From CBDBKL01 sp965206675 (lineage in GTDB: Bacteria > Bdellovibrionota > Bdellovibrionia > Bdellovibrionales > JAKFYE01), in the NCBI GenBank assembly GCA_965206675.1, contig CBDBKL010000008.1, positions 310,001 through 374,000 on the forward strand: 64,000 nt of DNA, in the 5' to 3' direction. Shown one piece after another: positions 1-8,636 of this stretch. Positions within the stretch are counted from its first letter, which is position 1. Every line of letters starts with the position of its first letter. Below the pieces are notes generated by a model that was not told the origin of the DNA, made no database searches, and was given only the letters and a program-made list of their open reading frames with translations. Both the position numbers and the translations under genes were made by a program.

Positions 1-174
1 TAAGGCTATATCAGTAACCAGAGGTGATTTTTCAACTTCATTTTCATAATTACGTCTAACACCGTACCCAAGGACAGATTCTTCTTCTCCATAGCAAGAC
101 ATCCCATAGGCAAAGGAAGGAATGAGAAGAGAAAACGTCCCCATTAAAAATATTTTTGAAACCAACAACTTCAT
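1..174 (-). CDS. N-terminus of an exported protein (partial)
   Basis: The reading frame starts at an ATG (positions 174-172) and runs off the left edge of the window after 58 codons with no stop. The product begins with a clear signal peptide: Lys at position 2, a hydrophobic stretch, then a cleavage-like SFAYG around residue 24. The mature part visible here is short and polar and begins MSCYGEEE. The next gene on the same strand (430-1857) has a similar junction, AYG followed by SCY, so the two may share a leader type. Too little is visible to assign a function. The export prediction is well supported; the rest is unknown. Confidence 0.7.
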   Translation of the reverse strand, partial: MKLLVSKIFLMGTFSLLIPSFAYGMSCYGEEESVLGYGVRRNYENEVEKSPLVTDIAL

Positions 175-429
175 CCCCACTCTTTTCTCCAACTCTTATC
201 TCTTCAACTTTTAAATACAATATGAAATTTCAAGATAAAAATACGAAAGACAGAAGTTTGTTTATTACACAATTTTTAAAAAGTAAAAACTTCTTCTATT
301 TTGAAAGTGATTATCAAAGCGATTTTTTCTATCTGATAGATGTATTGCTCTAAGAGTATCTTATGAATATCTTATATGGTTAATAAGCCGTATTATTTAT
401 ACATTATTCAATACAAGAGTGTGAAGAAC

Positions 430-1857
430 TTACTGTTGTTCGTTATCCTCTAGCAACCGGTCAACAATAGTCGTGTAACTTCCGGCCTCTTCATCCGCCA
501 AAGCTCTTAAGACCTCACCCCTACTCAGTTGGGATTCAGAAGATACCCTATCTAAAAGATGAATTAGCACCTCTCCACAACAATAGGAATCTTCCTGAGC
601 TCTATGTAGAGTACCATGATCAATACCTAAAAATTTAGCTAAATTTCCTAAAGCATGACTGTCAACGGCATCCGATAAAATCCTCCTCGATAACTCTAAA
701 GTATCAATAATAGAACCTTCTGGTTTACGGACTTTTTCAACGGCTGCAATCGTTGTATTATGCTGTTGATTATAAATTTCAACTGCTTCATTAAATACTT
801 CCACACTTCCATTTAACCGATCATAGGCTGCACGTAAAAAACTAACATCAAATTCAGCATTGTGAGCAACAACGTGATCTTTACCTAAAAATTGAATCAA
901 CGGCTCTATCACTCCATCTATAGTGGGGTTACTCTCTTGTTGAAGCATTTCATCTGTAATCCCTGTTAATTTCAATACCTCTTGCCTGAGGACTTTTATC
1001 ATCCCCCCGTCAGGCACTCTTCTTATAAGAGTTTGAAAAGCCTCTATGGGATGACCATTTACATACCGAACAGCTCCAACCTCAGTAATTTCATCTATAT
1101 TAGCTTTTAAACCCGTTGTCTCAAAATCTATTGCCACAAAAGAAACTTCTTCATTTTTCTTTGTTGCTGTTCTACGTTTTCGTTTAGAAATATCAGAACT
1201 CACAAAAGAGCGGCCTGCATTAGCACCCCTTATCCTATATTCAAAATTTTGCCTTAAACTCTCAATTTCTTTCGCACTTAAACGTGATAGTGCCCTTCCA
1301 TAGAATTCCCTCGAACCTAAATCCAATAAGAAAACATGAAGTCTGTCAGGACGATTGGATAAAATTAAGTCAGATAACAGGCGATGTAATTCCTGTTTTT
1401 TTAAATCAGATAAAACAGCATGGATTTCTCCTTTGGCCAACTTCACCTTATCTACGGCATACTGTCTTAACTTCCTTAAGGATCGACCCAGTTGATTTTC
1501 ATTTAAAAGAGAAAGTAGATAATACATCTCTTCATTTCTTTTACGCGTACGTAAATTATATAAAAAGCCTCCATAACCCTTTTGTCGGAGTTCTGTTAAT
1601 AAAAGCTCTAAAACACCCTGACTAATTCTTGCTTCTCTCAATTCGGGCAATACATCGTTGATACGCTCTTGTGCCACTTTTTCTTGTTCTGATAATGGTC
1701 GTCGTGATTCAACATTACCCTTTGCATAACAAGACAGTTCACCATAAGCGGAATTATGAATAACGGTAAAAAGGATTAGTAATAAGATTTGTTTGTAAAA
1801 AAGTTGGAAAGATTGAAAAAAAGCATGGAACTGCTTCCGAAAATACACCTCTTTCAT
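430..1857 (-). CDS. Exported protein with C-terminal DnaQ-type 3'-5' exonuclease domain
   Basis: A 475-residue protein. Residues 1-39 look like a long signal peptide or membrane anchor (hydrophobic core about 23-33, then SAYG). Residues 50-210 are charged and helical with no family I recognise. Residues 238-445 form a DEDD exonuclease domain: ExoI DFETTG (D244, E246), ExoII HNAEFD (D337) and ExoIII HRAQED (H418, D423), so it is the DEDDh type with all metal ligands present. Members normally proofread or trim DNA or RNA in the cytoplasm, so an export signal is odd. A compact paralogue without a leader lies at 2319-2933. The ATG is immediately preceded by a run of eight G (1858-1865 on the complementary strand), with no ordinary spaced Shine-Dalgarno. 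The exonuclease domain is certain; the location is inferred. Confidence 0.85.
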   Translation of the reverse strand: MKEVYFRKQFHAFFQSFQLFYKQILLLILFTVIHNSAYGELSCYAKGNVESRRPLSEQEKVAQERINDVLPELREARISQGVLELLLTELRQKGYGGFLYNLRTRKRNEEMYYLLSLLNENQLGRSLRKLRQYAVDKVKLAKGEIHAVLSDLKKQELHRLLSDLILSNRPDRLHVFLLDLGSREFYGRALSRLSAKEIESLRQNFEYRIRGANAGRSFVSSDISKRKRRTATKKNEEVSFVAIDFETTGLKANIDEITEVGAVRYVNGHPIEAFQTLIRRVPDGGMIKVLRQEVLKLTGITDEMLQQESNPTIDGVIEPLIQFLGKDHVVAHNAEFDVSFLRAAYDRLNGSVEVFNEAVEIYNQQHNTTIAAVEKVRKPEGSIIDTLELSRRILSDAVDSHALGNLAKFLGIDHGTLHRAQEDSYCCGEVLIHLLDRVSSESQLSRGEVLRALADEEAGSYTTIVDRLLEDNEQQ

Positions 1858-1865
1858 CCCCCCCC
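1858..1865 (-). repeat. G8 homopolymer abutting a start codon
   Basis: Eight consecutive C on the + strand, read as G8 on the coding strand, touch the ATG of the exported exonuclease gene. An upstream ATG overlaps the first G of the tract but lies out of frame by one base. A length of seven or ten would put it in frame. Such tracts are prone to slipped-strand length change. Confidence 0.6.
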
Positions 1866-2318
1866 ATGATGAAAAAATAAAGCCCTTATACCCGTAAGTA
1901 TGTAATGCCCCTAAACTTAAGTCACAGATAAAAATAGAAATAACAATGTCGCTCTCTAGAAGGAAAGGTTTGCTAGCCTCTTAAAATCACAAAAGAAATT
2001 ACATTCTTCGGTGAATCATAAGTGGATTTAATGTACTTATCAAAATAATCATTAGTCGCAGGTTGCTTAAACAATCTGCACTTTAGTCGAGATAGATTTG
2101 CTCTGCTGAATTAATAAGCGATCAGTCTGCAACTTTCATAATCATCTCTATAGGGAAGTTTAGAAGAAGGAATACAGTTATGACTTTTAATAGTGTGGTT
2201 TGCAAAACGAAAATAGTCATAGAGATTTCTTTAATGCCTTAAGGAAAACGCATTTTAGAATCTCGCTTCTTCCCCCATAGGGTACGTCACTAACACTACC
2301 TGTTTTCTAAATTCGATA
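1866..2318. other. Intergenic stretch with nothing recognised
   Basis: About 450 bases between two minus-strand exonuclease genes. I find no ORF with coding character, no tRNA-like structure and no clear terminator. It must contain the promoter of the 430-1857 gene, but I cannot place it. Confidence 0.4.
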
Positions 2319-2933
2319 TTAAAGGTCCAGAAAGTTTAATTGTTTAGGCTGTTTTTGAATCTCTGGGAATCTTAGTTCTGAATTATTTGAAAGTGCTATA
2401 AGGGCTTCTATAGTTTTTCCCTCATCACTCTGAGAGATTTTATCTAAAATATGGAGAAACAACTGACCACAATAGCGAGTATCTTCTTCAGCTCTATGAA
2501 ACCCTGTTGTTTTAATTTTTAAATGCTGAACTAAAGTGGCTAACTTATAATTTATTAAACCGGGAAAAACCTTTCTGGAAATGGCACATGTATCTAAAAC
2601 CAATCCCCGAGGAGCTGGAACTTGATACTTTTTATAATCTGCAAGTAAGAATTGAAAATCAAAAGGGGCATTGTGAGCAACAGCTATATCATCACCTAAA
2701 AAATCTGTTAGTGGTTCTAAAAGCTTATCAATAGTCGGTTTATCCTGAAGCATTTCATCTGTAATACCATTCACTTTTGAAGATTCAGGATTCATTGGCC
2801 TTAAAGGATTCACTAAGGAAACAAAAGACGCTTCAGGGGATCCGTTCACATACCGTATAGCCCCCACCTCTACAATCTGATCCACTCCGGGCAAAAATCC
2901 TGTTGTCTCTAAATCAAAACTGACAAAACGCAT
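2319..2933 (-). CDS. DnaQ-like 3'-5' exonuclease
   Basis: A 204-residue stand-alone DEDDh exonuclease of the DNA polymerase III epsilon/DnaQ superfamily. ExoI is FDLETTG (D7, E9), ExoII HNAPFDF (D92) and ExoIII HRAEED (H146, D151). It has no leader peptide and should be cytoplasmic. It shares long blocks with the C-terminal domain of the exported protein at 430-1857 (for example VEVGA.RYVNG and NGITDEMLQ against LTGITDEMLQ), so the two are paralogues. No polymerase-binding tail or helicase domain is attached. It could be the replicative proofreading subunit or a repair/trimming exonuclease; the sequence alone does not decide. Confidence 0.88.
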   Translation of the reverse strand: MRFVSFDLETTGFLPGVDQIVEVGAIRYVNGSPEASFVSLVNPLRPMNPESSKVNGITDEMLQDKPTIDKLLEPLTDFLGDDIAVAHNAPFDFQFLLADYKKYQVPAPRGLVLDTCAISRKVFPGLINYKLATLVQHLKIKTTGFHRAEEDTRYCGQLFLHILDKISQSDEGKTIEALIALSNNSELRFPEIQKQPKQLNFLDL

Positions 2934-3021
2934 ACCTAGGATTTATCTGAATCACACCTTGAACTCAAGCCCCTTTGCATAACACCTTAAATTATCTGAA
3001 ATCTTAGGATAAAATAAGAAC

Positions 3022-3333
3022 ATGTCAAAAACAGTCATTTTTTTATCTGAACCAGATCCTATTGCCTATAAAGATGGCGAAACAATTTTGGAGGCGGCTC
3101 TAAAAAACAACGTTAATTTAGATCATGAATGTGATGGTATGGGGACATGTGGAACATGCCGTGTCTTTGTGAGAACTGGTCTTGAGCAACTCGGTCAAAG
3201 AAACAGTATAGAAAGTGAAAAGGCAGAGACACTCGATTACAAACCTCACGAACGTCTCGCCTGTCAGAATAAGTGTGTAGAAGGATTAGAGTTAGAAATA
3301 CCAAATAAACTATCTCAAGACACTGATAGCTAA
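3022..3333 (+). CDS. [2Fe-2S] ferredoxin
   Basis: A 103-residue adrenodoxin/plant-type ferredoxin. The four cluster ligands are visible as C37-x5-C43-x2-C46 followed by C81 (CDGMGTCGTC and LACQNK), the usual pattern. It would pass single electrons in the cytoplasm. It stands alone between two minus-strand genes, so its redox partner is not apparent. It does not look like the ISC-cluster Fdx, because no hsc/isc genes are nearby and this genome carries a SUF operon (46.5-51.8 kb). Length and motif are fully consistent with the family. Confidence 0.9.
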   Translation: MSKTVIFLSEPDPIAYKDGETILEAALKNNVNLDHECDGMGTCGTCRVFVRTGLEQLGQRNSIESEKAETLDYKPHERLACQNKCVEGLELEIPNKLSQDTDS

Positions 3334-3377
3334 AAAACTAGAGCCTAACGTTTCTTACAATTTAAAATAGTTCACAG

Positions 3378-4058
3378 CTATCTTCTGTTTTTTACTATAC
3401 TCGAAGTGACTTTAACTAAAAATTTTCTAATCTTAACTAACTCTTCGTAAGAAAAGGAATACACTTCTATCTCTTGATTTAAGAGATCTCTAGTAAGCTC
3501 CATTCTATGCGTAGCCGTCTCTGCCCCCTCTAAGTAAGCTCCCAACCCTGCAAAACCTGCTAGACCCAAAATAGGATTGAAAGCCACAGTACCGGCCCCT
3601 AAAAGTCCCGATATTAGAGATATCCTAGCGTTTTTAGAGGCTACCCCTCTTAATTTCCTCATTAATTCTGCATAAGATACAAGCTCTGTAATAGCCTCAC
3701 AGTCATCCTCTACTCCTTCCTGAATATTACATTGATAAACCACAACACCCATCCTCTCTTGATTCATCCGTTTTTTATATTCGCGACCGTATGTATTCCC
3801 CGGAAGAGCATGTGAACGACGCTTAATCGTAATAAGGTTTTCTGGAAATGGCTCTGTTCTCAGCTGCAAATAAAAACTTGGTTCTACAATTCTTATTTCT
3901 CCGGAAAGCTCATTGACCGAATAGGCTTTATTATTGGCTAATATATCTACAGATGCAGAACTTTCATCAACTCCATTTTTCTCGCTGGCATCTATACTAC
4001 TCAAATAACTAAAAGATCCTAAGGATACACTTAACAAAATAACAAAAAGCGGCTTCAT
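3378..4058 (-). CDS. Exported protein of unknown function
   Basis: I chose the ATG at 4058 because AAAGGAGAG lies just upstream, whereas the longer frame from 4094 has no ribosome binding site. The 226-residue product starts with a signal peptide (MKPLFVILLSVSLGSFSYL). A mostly polar body follows, then a glycine/alanine-rich hydrophobic hairpin (SLISGLLGAGTVAFNPILGL) that may insert into a membrane or form a glycine-zipper. The C-terminus is basic. I do not recognise the family. An (AG)17 tract lies about 85 bases upstream of the start codon. Confidence 0.75.
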   Translation of the reverse strand: MKPLFVILLSVSLGSFSYLSSIDASEKNGVDESSASVDILANNKAYSVNELSGEIRIVEPSFYLQLRTEPFPENLITIKRRSHALPGNTYGREYKKRMNQERMGVVVYQCNIQEGVEDDCEAITELVSYAELMRKLRGVASKNARISLISGLLGAGTVAFNPILGLAGFAGLGAYLEGAETATHRMELTRDLLNQEIEVYSFSYEELVKIRKFLVKVTSSIVKNRR

Positions 4059-4138
4059 ACTCTCTCCTTTTTGAATAACAAGACTTTTTAACATCTTTTC
4101 TTTTTAAATCAACTTAAATTATTTGAAGCCTGTAAAGT

Positions 4139-4178
<40 letters not shown>

Positions 4179-4261
4179 TTTTTAAGACTGTAAAAAACGA
4201 GTTTTTTTAGAGTTTATTTTTCTTTTCCAGAGCACAGAGCATATTGTGGAAGGAGACATAT

Positions 4262-5098
4262 TTAAGGATACTTCACTCTTATAGATTCACCCAGTATGCC
4301 CGGAACGCCCACATCCCTTCCATTGTGAATCACGCTCACTCTACCCCCATCACTAAATTCAACCTCAAGGTTTTGCTTGGCTTTAAAAGTATGAATTTGC
4401 TCCGGCCGAAATTGAACTTCTTTTCGTGAATCCTCATCAATTCTATATTTTATAGTTACAAAATCCAAAGCCTCCACTATGAGTTCTTGTGGTCTCGTTC
4501 TCACTAGAGTCGTAGAAGAGGGGGCAACAACAGAAAGTGTTGTCGTTGGTTCCTCTTTGACTTCCACCACTGTTGTTGTTGGCTGTTTTTTTGCCTTCAC
4601 CATTGTTGTTACAGTCGTTGATGGCAAATCCTCTTGAACGACAACATCATCTTCCTCAACAACAATCTCAGCAGGGATTCTTGCTTCTTGTTCATACTTC
4701 TTTACGACCTTTTGTAAATAACCAATGAGAAGAATTAAAATAAACGCACCCACTCCAATAAGAATGCTGCGAGCTGTATTAGAAGACTTATTAGCTGCAG
4801 AGACAGCCCTTTGGGAACCTTCATCTTCATTATAGGTTTGAGAAGAAGATTCAACCTCTTGCCAACCAATTGTTTCTTCCTTAAAAATTTCTAAAATTGG
4901 TTTCGGGTCAATTTTAAGAAATAAGGCATATGTCTTAACAAAGCCTCTAACAAATACAATTTGAGGAAGATTATTCACATCCCCCTCTTCAATAGCTCTT
5001 AAAGTTGATATATGTATTTTAGTAGCCGCAGCAACTTCTTCCAGAGAAATATTTTTCTCTTCTCTAGCAGATTTTAATAAACTTCCAGTTTCTTTCAC
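4262..5098 (-). CDS. RodZ-like membrane protein with N-terminal HTH
   Basis: A 278-residue protein with RodZ architecture. Residues 5-70 are a Cro/CI-type helix-turn-helix (LLKSAREEKNISLEEVAAAT, then an IEEGD turn). Residues 111-128 are a single transmembrane helix. Residues 135-205 are a Thr/Val/Pro/Lys low-complexity periplasmic linker. Residues 205-278 form a beta-rich DUF4115-type domain. RodZ links the MreB cytoskeleton to the cell-wall elongation machinery at the inner membrane. Its start overlaps the stop of the upstream TPR lipoprotein gene by four bases, so the two are translationally coupled. The architecture is firm; whether it is functionally RodZ is inferred from the domains. Confidence 0.8.
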   Translation of the reverse strand: MKETGSLLKSAREEKNISLEEVAAATKIHISTLRAIEEGDVNNLPQIVFVRGFVKTYALFLKIDPKPILEIFKEETIGWQEVESSSQTYNEDEGSQRAVSAANKSSNTARSILIGVGAFILILLIGYLQKVVKKYEQEARIPAEIVVEEDDVVVQEDLPSTTVTTMVKAKKQPTTTVVEVKEEPTTTLSVVAPSSTTLVRTRPQELIVEALDFVTIKYRIDEDSRKEVQFRPEQIHTFKAKQNLEVEFSDGGRVSVIHNGRDVGVPGILGESIRVKYP

Positions 5099-5853
5099 TT
5101 TGCAATAACCTTTAACATAACTGATGCTCTCTCCGCATAGGAGGAATCAGGATACCGTTTTATAACTTCTTGCATTTGCTTTAAAGATTCTTGTTTCCGT
5201 CCCAATTTGTAACTAGCCATAGCACTATAATAATGGATCTCGGGTCTCTTTTTTCCAACTCGATTACATTTTAGTAAAGCCTTTTCAAAAGCTGTTTTGG
5301 ATTCTGAATAATTTTTCAACTCATAAAGGACTTTTCCATACAAAATAAAAGAGGGGCAGTGAAATTTATTTGTTTTCCAAACTAACTGAACAGTATCACG
5401 AGATTGAATATAATCACCTTTTCTAAAATACGCCGTTGCTAAATTAAAATACGCTTTGTCAGGGGTAGAATACGTCAAGTCTAAAAGAACCATTGTAAGC
5501 TGTTTGATAGCCTGATCATATTTTCCCATTTCAACATAAACTCTGCCTAAATTATTACGAGCCTCCATATATTCAGGTTTTAGTTCAATAGCACGTAACA
5601 ACCATTTTTCTGATTCATAATATTTTTCCCGAACAAAGTAACCCAGAGCCAGGTGGTTTAAAATAACAGGATTATCAGGATCAAGGCTGTTTGCCTTTAT
5701 CAACTCCTTAAGCCCCTTGGGATAATTTCCCTCATTTAAATGAGCCACCCCTATTTCCAAATGAAGTCGCGCCGTTCTCTCGTCATCTCTTTTTAAAGTT
5801 GAACACCCTGTGAAGAGAAGCATCATCACAAAGACACATATACCTTTTAACAT
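5095..5853 (-). CDS. TPR-repeat lipoprotein (PilF/PilW-like)
   Basis: A 252-residue lipoprotein. A short hydrophobic signal ends in the lipobox LFTGC (Cys17), and the rest is built of tetratricopeptide repeats (such as YLNEGNY, EARNNLGRVYVEMGKYDQAI and KAYFNLATAYFRKGDY). This matches the outer-membrane pilotin PilF/PilW that assembles the type IV pilus secretin, although other TPR lipoproteins look alike and no pilus genes are in the window. It is the first gene of a coupled pair with the RodZ-like gene. A MITE-like element ends only 11 bases before its ATG, so that element must supply or displace its promoter. No strong Shine-Dalgarno is visible. Confidence 0.75.
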   Translation of the reverse strand: MLKGICVFVMMLLFTGCSTLKRDDERTARLHLEIGVAHLNEGNYPKGLKELIKANSLDPDNPVILNHLALGYFVREKYYESEKWLLRAIELKPEYMEARNNLGRVYVEMGKYDQAIKQLTMVLLDLTYSTPDKAYFNLATAYFRKGDYIQSRDTVQLVWKTNKFHCPSFILYGKVLYELKNYSESKTAFEKALLKCNRVGKKRPEIHYYSAMASYKLGRKQESLKQMQEVIKRYPDSSYAERASVMLKVIAK

Positions 5854-5864
5854 AACTTATTTTT

Positions 5865-6050
5865 ACTAAGAGCCTATCCTAAAATCAACTTCATGATGAA
5901 AACGAGCGAAATTGTGCTCGGCGAGGATGAAAGTAAAAAATGTCTGAAGGCGTGCTTGAGTCCCATTGAAGGGATTTTTTGCTTGAAGACAAAGCCGAGC
6001 GCAATTGCAGCCGCTTGTAATAGAAATTGGTTTTAGGATAGGCTCTTAGT
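5865..6050. mobile_element. MITE-like element with perfect 20-bp terminal inverted repeats
   Basis: The 20 bases at 5865-5884 are the exact reverse complement of 6031-6050. Behind the perfect ends the arms stay similar for a further 40-50 bases (for example ATTGTGCTCGGC against ATTGCGCTCGGC), so the whole 186-base unit can fold into one long hairpin. No ORF is inside. The ends sit at CTA/TAG, so a TA target duplication is possible but cannot be separated from the repeat. It lies between ndk and the TPR lipoprotein gene. It looks like a non-autonomous insertion element; no matching transposase is in the window. Confidence 0.75.
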
Positions 6051-6103
6051 GAAGCTGGGGATAACCACAAGATTTTCCCATGAATGTTGCAACACGTTAG
6101 CCC

Positions 6104-6529
6104 TTAGCCATTAAGAATTTCTGATTTGTCGAAAAACAGCGAGATTTCTCGCTCAGCACTTTTTGCACTATCACTACCATGAACTGCGTTTTCCCCTACG
6201 CTATCTCCAAACAGTTTTCGAATTGTTCCCTCTTCTGCCTCAGCAGGGTTTGTTGCCCCCATAATTTCTCTATTTCGATCAATAGCACCCTCACCCGATA
6301 AAACCATTAAGAGAACAGGACTGGATGTCATAAAAGAGACAAGTTCAGCAAAAAAAGGTTTTTCCTTATGTTCCTCATAAAATGTTTCACACTTTTCTGT
6401 AGTCAAATGTGTTAACTTTGCTGCCGCAATCTTTAGTCCACTATCTTCAAAACGACTGATAATAGCCCCTATTTTATTTTTCTTCATGGCATTGGGTTTT
6501 ATAATACTGAAAGTATACTCTGTTCCCAT
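6104..6529 (-). CDS. ndk: Nucleoside diphosphate kinase
   Basis: A 141-residue protein of normal length for the family. It transfers the gamma-phosphate of ATP to nucleoside diphosphates through a phosphohistidine. The catalytic His117 lies in the signature NAVHGSDS, and the N-terminal SIIKPNA strand and MGATNP loop are also present. AAAGGAGAA precedes the ATG at a normal distance. It follows sucD by 13 bases in the same direction. This is a sensible grouping, because succinyl-CoA ligase produces the nucleoside triphosphate that Ndk redistributes. Confidence 0.97.
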   Translation of the reverse strand: MGTEYTFSIIKPNAMKKNKIGAIISRFEDSGLKIAAAKLTHLTTEKCETFYEEHKEKPFFAELVSFMTSSPVLLMVLSGEGAIDRNREIMGATNPAEAEEGTIRKLFGDSVGENAVHGSDSAKSAEREISLFFDKSEILNG

Positions 6530-6542
6530 ATATCATTCTCCT

Positions 6543-7412
6543 TTATTTCATAGCTGCGATAAGTGTTTTACCCATATCTGAAGGGTTACGTACAACCTGA
6601 CATCCAGCAGATGCTAAAGCTTCAAACTTATCTTCTGCCGTACCCTTTCCTCCACTAATAATGGCCCCTGCATGTCCCATGCGTTTTCCCTCGGGAGCTG
6701 TTCCTCCAGCAATAAATGCTGCCACTGGTTTTTTAAATTCACGCTGAATATACTCAGCCGCTTCCTCCTCCGCCGTTCCACCAATTTCACCAATCATCAT
6801 GACAGCTTCTGTTTCAGGGTCAGAGTTAAAAAGTTCTAAAACATCAATAAAACTCGTACCATTAACAGGGTCGCCTCCAATTCCAACACATGTACTTTGT
6901 CCCACTCCCTCTTGAGTTAATTGATAGACAGCTTCATACGTAAGAGTTCCCGAGCGGGACAAAACCCCTACACCGCCTGGCTTATGAATATATCCTGGCA
7001 TAATTCCAATTTTACATTGTCCTGGGGTAATAATTCCTGGACAGTTGGGACCAATTAACCTTGACGCTTTTCCCTTCATATACTGTTTTGTTCTCACCAT
7101 ATCCAAAACGGGAATACCCTCTGTGATACAGACAATAACTTCTATCTCAGCATCAACAGCTTCCATAATAGCATCTGCTGCAAATGCAGGAGGAACATAG
7201 ATAACTGATGCCGTCGCTTTTGTTTCATCCACAGCTTCACGAACAGTATTGAAAACGGGTAGATTTAAATGTTTTTGCCCTCCCTTTCCCGGGGTGACTC
7301 CGCCTACCATTTGAGTTCCGTATTCAATAGCCTGTTCAGAATGAAAAGTTCCCTGAGAGCCTGTGAAGCCCTGACAAATAACCTTCGTGTTCTTATCAAC
7401 TAATATAGACAC
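6543..7412 (-). CDS. sucD: Succinyl-CoA ligase, alpha subunit
   Basis: Converts succinyl-CoA to succinate with formation of ATP or GTP, together with SucC. I chose a GTG start at 7412, giving 289 residues that begin SILVDKNTKVICQGFTG, exactly like the family. The longer ATG frame from 7436 would swallow the AGGAGG that serves as ribosome binding site. Visible landmarks are the CoA-binding Rossmann part, the cis-proline region GPNCPGIITPG and the active-site histidine in GHAGAI. It is the fourth gene in the block icd-mdh-sucC-sucD-ndk. Confidence 0.96.
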   Translation of the reverse strand: MSILVDKNTKVICQGFTGSQGTFHSEQAIEYGTQMVGGVTPGKGGQKHLNLPVFNTVREAVDETKATASVIYVPPAFAADAIMEAVDAEIEVIVCITEGIPVLDMVRTKQYMKGKASRLIGPNCPGIITPGQCKIGIMPGYIHKPGGVGVLSRSGTLTYEAVYQLTQEGVGQSTCVGIGGDPVNGTSFIDVLELFNSDPETEAVMMIGEIGGTAEEEAAEYIQREFKKPVAAFIAGGTAPEGKRMGHAGAIISGGKGTAEDKFEALASAGCQVVRNPSDMGKTLIAAMK

Positions 7413-7457
7413 CTTTTTGACAGTCCTCCTATACACATTTACTCTACTGGAAAAGCG

Positions 7458-8618
7458 TTATTTTATAGCTTCAACTACTTGTTTAGCTGCGCCCGACAAA
7501 TTCTCAGCAGATATAATATTTAATCCACTTTCAGATAATAAACGCCTTCCCTCTTCAACATTCGTCCCTATCAATCGAACAACAAAAGGAACTTTTACTT
7601 CAATATCTTTTGAGGCCGCAATAATTCCCGAAGCAATAACATCACACTTCATAATACCGCCGAATATGTTCACCAAAATACCTTTAACATTTTTATCTCT
7701 AAGAATAATTTTAAAAGCCGCCGTCACTCTTTCTTCATTGGCATCCCCACCCACATCCAAAAAGTTAGCAGGTTCTTTACCATAGAGCTTAATAATATCC
7801 ATTGTCGCCATGGCCAACCCAGCTCCATTCACTAAACATCCAATTTCTCCATCCAACTTAATAAAAGATAATCCATGTCGACTCGCTTCAATCTCTGTTT
7901 CCTGTTCTTCAGAAAGATCTCTCATTTCAACAACATTTGGCCTTCTGTATAAAGCATTGGAATCAAAACTCATCTTTGCATCGAGTGCTAAAATATCACC
8001 ATCTTTAGTTTCTATAAGAGGGTTAATCTCCGCCAGAGAACAATCCGAATTGATAAAAGCATTGTATAACCCAAACATAAGTTTGGAGAATTTTTTCAAG
8101 CGATCAGGTTTTAACTGAAGAGCAAAACCCAATTGTCGCGCTTGAAAAGACTGTAACCCCAAAGAGGGATCCACAGAAATACGATAAATCTTTTCAGGTG
8201 TTTCAGAAGCAACATCTTCAATATTCACTCCACCTTCAGTGCTTGCCATAAAAGTAATACCACTCGTTGCCCGATCGACAAGTACAGCTAAATAATACTC
8301 CTTAGCAATATCACACCCTTGTTCAATAAGAACTTTTTGTACCTTTTTCCCTGAAGGTCCCGTTTGATGAGTGATAAGAGTCATACCAATCATCTCTTTT
8401 GCAAACGCCTCAACTTCTTTTATTGAACGTGCGAGCTTAACCCCTCCGCCTTTTCCTCTACCACCGGCATGAATCTGTGCCTTAACAACCCAGATAGAGC
8501 CCCCAATGTCTTTTGCAACAGACACAGCTTCCTCAGGAGAATGAGCCACTTTCCCATTCGGTGTTTTTACACCAAATTGTCGCAAGATAGCTTTTGCTTG
8601 ATACTCATGAACATTCAT
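7458..8618 (-). CDS. sucC: Succinyl-CoA ligase, beta subunit
   Basis: A 386-residue ATP-grasp subunit that binds nucleotide and succinate and partners SucD. It starts MNVHEYQAKAILRQFGV, typical of the family. It carries the ATP-grasp stretch VVKAQIHAGGRGKGGGVKL, the metal-binding region EINPL and the C-terminal flavodoxin-like CoA-ligase part (NIFGGIMKCDVIA). Length matches the E. coli protein closely. Spacing to sucD is 45 bases and to mdh upstream 18 bases, so a single transcript is likely. Confidence 0.97.
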   Translation of the reverse strand: MNVHEYQAKAILRQFGVKTPNGKVAHSPEEAVSVAKDIGGSIWVVKAQIHAGGRGKGGGVKLARSIKEVEAFAKEMIGMTLITHQTGPSGKKVQKVLIEQGCDIAKEYYLAVLVDRATSGITFMASTEGGVNIEDVASETPEKIYRISVDPSLGLQSFQARQLGFALQLKPDRLKKFSKLMFGLYNAFINSDCSLAEINPLIETKDGDILALDAKMSFDSNALYRRPNVVEMRDLSEEQETEIEASRHGLSFIKLDGEIGCLVNGAGLAMATMDIIKLYGKEPANFLDVGGDANEERVTAAFKIILRDKNVKGILVNIFGGIMKCDVIASGIIAASKDIEVKVPFVVRLIGTNVEEGRRLLSESGLNIISAENLSGAAKQVVEAIK

Positions 8619-8636
8619 ATTCCATTTCCCTATACA

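Noticed and set aside
156..353. 65-codon open frame on the + strand overlapping the left partial gene
   Set aside because: It overlaps the start of the exported-protein gene on the other strand, has no ribosome binding site and its composition is simply that of AT-rich DNA.
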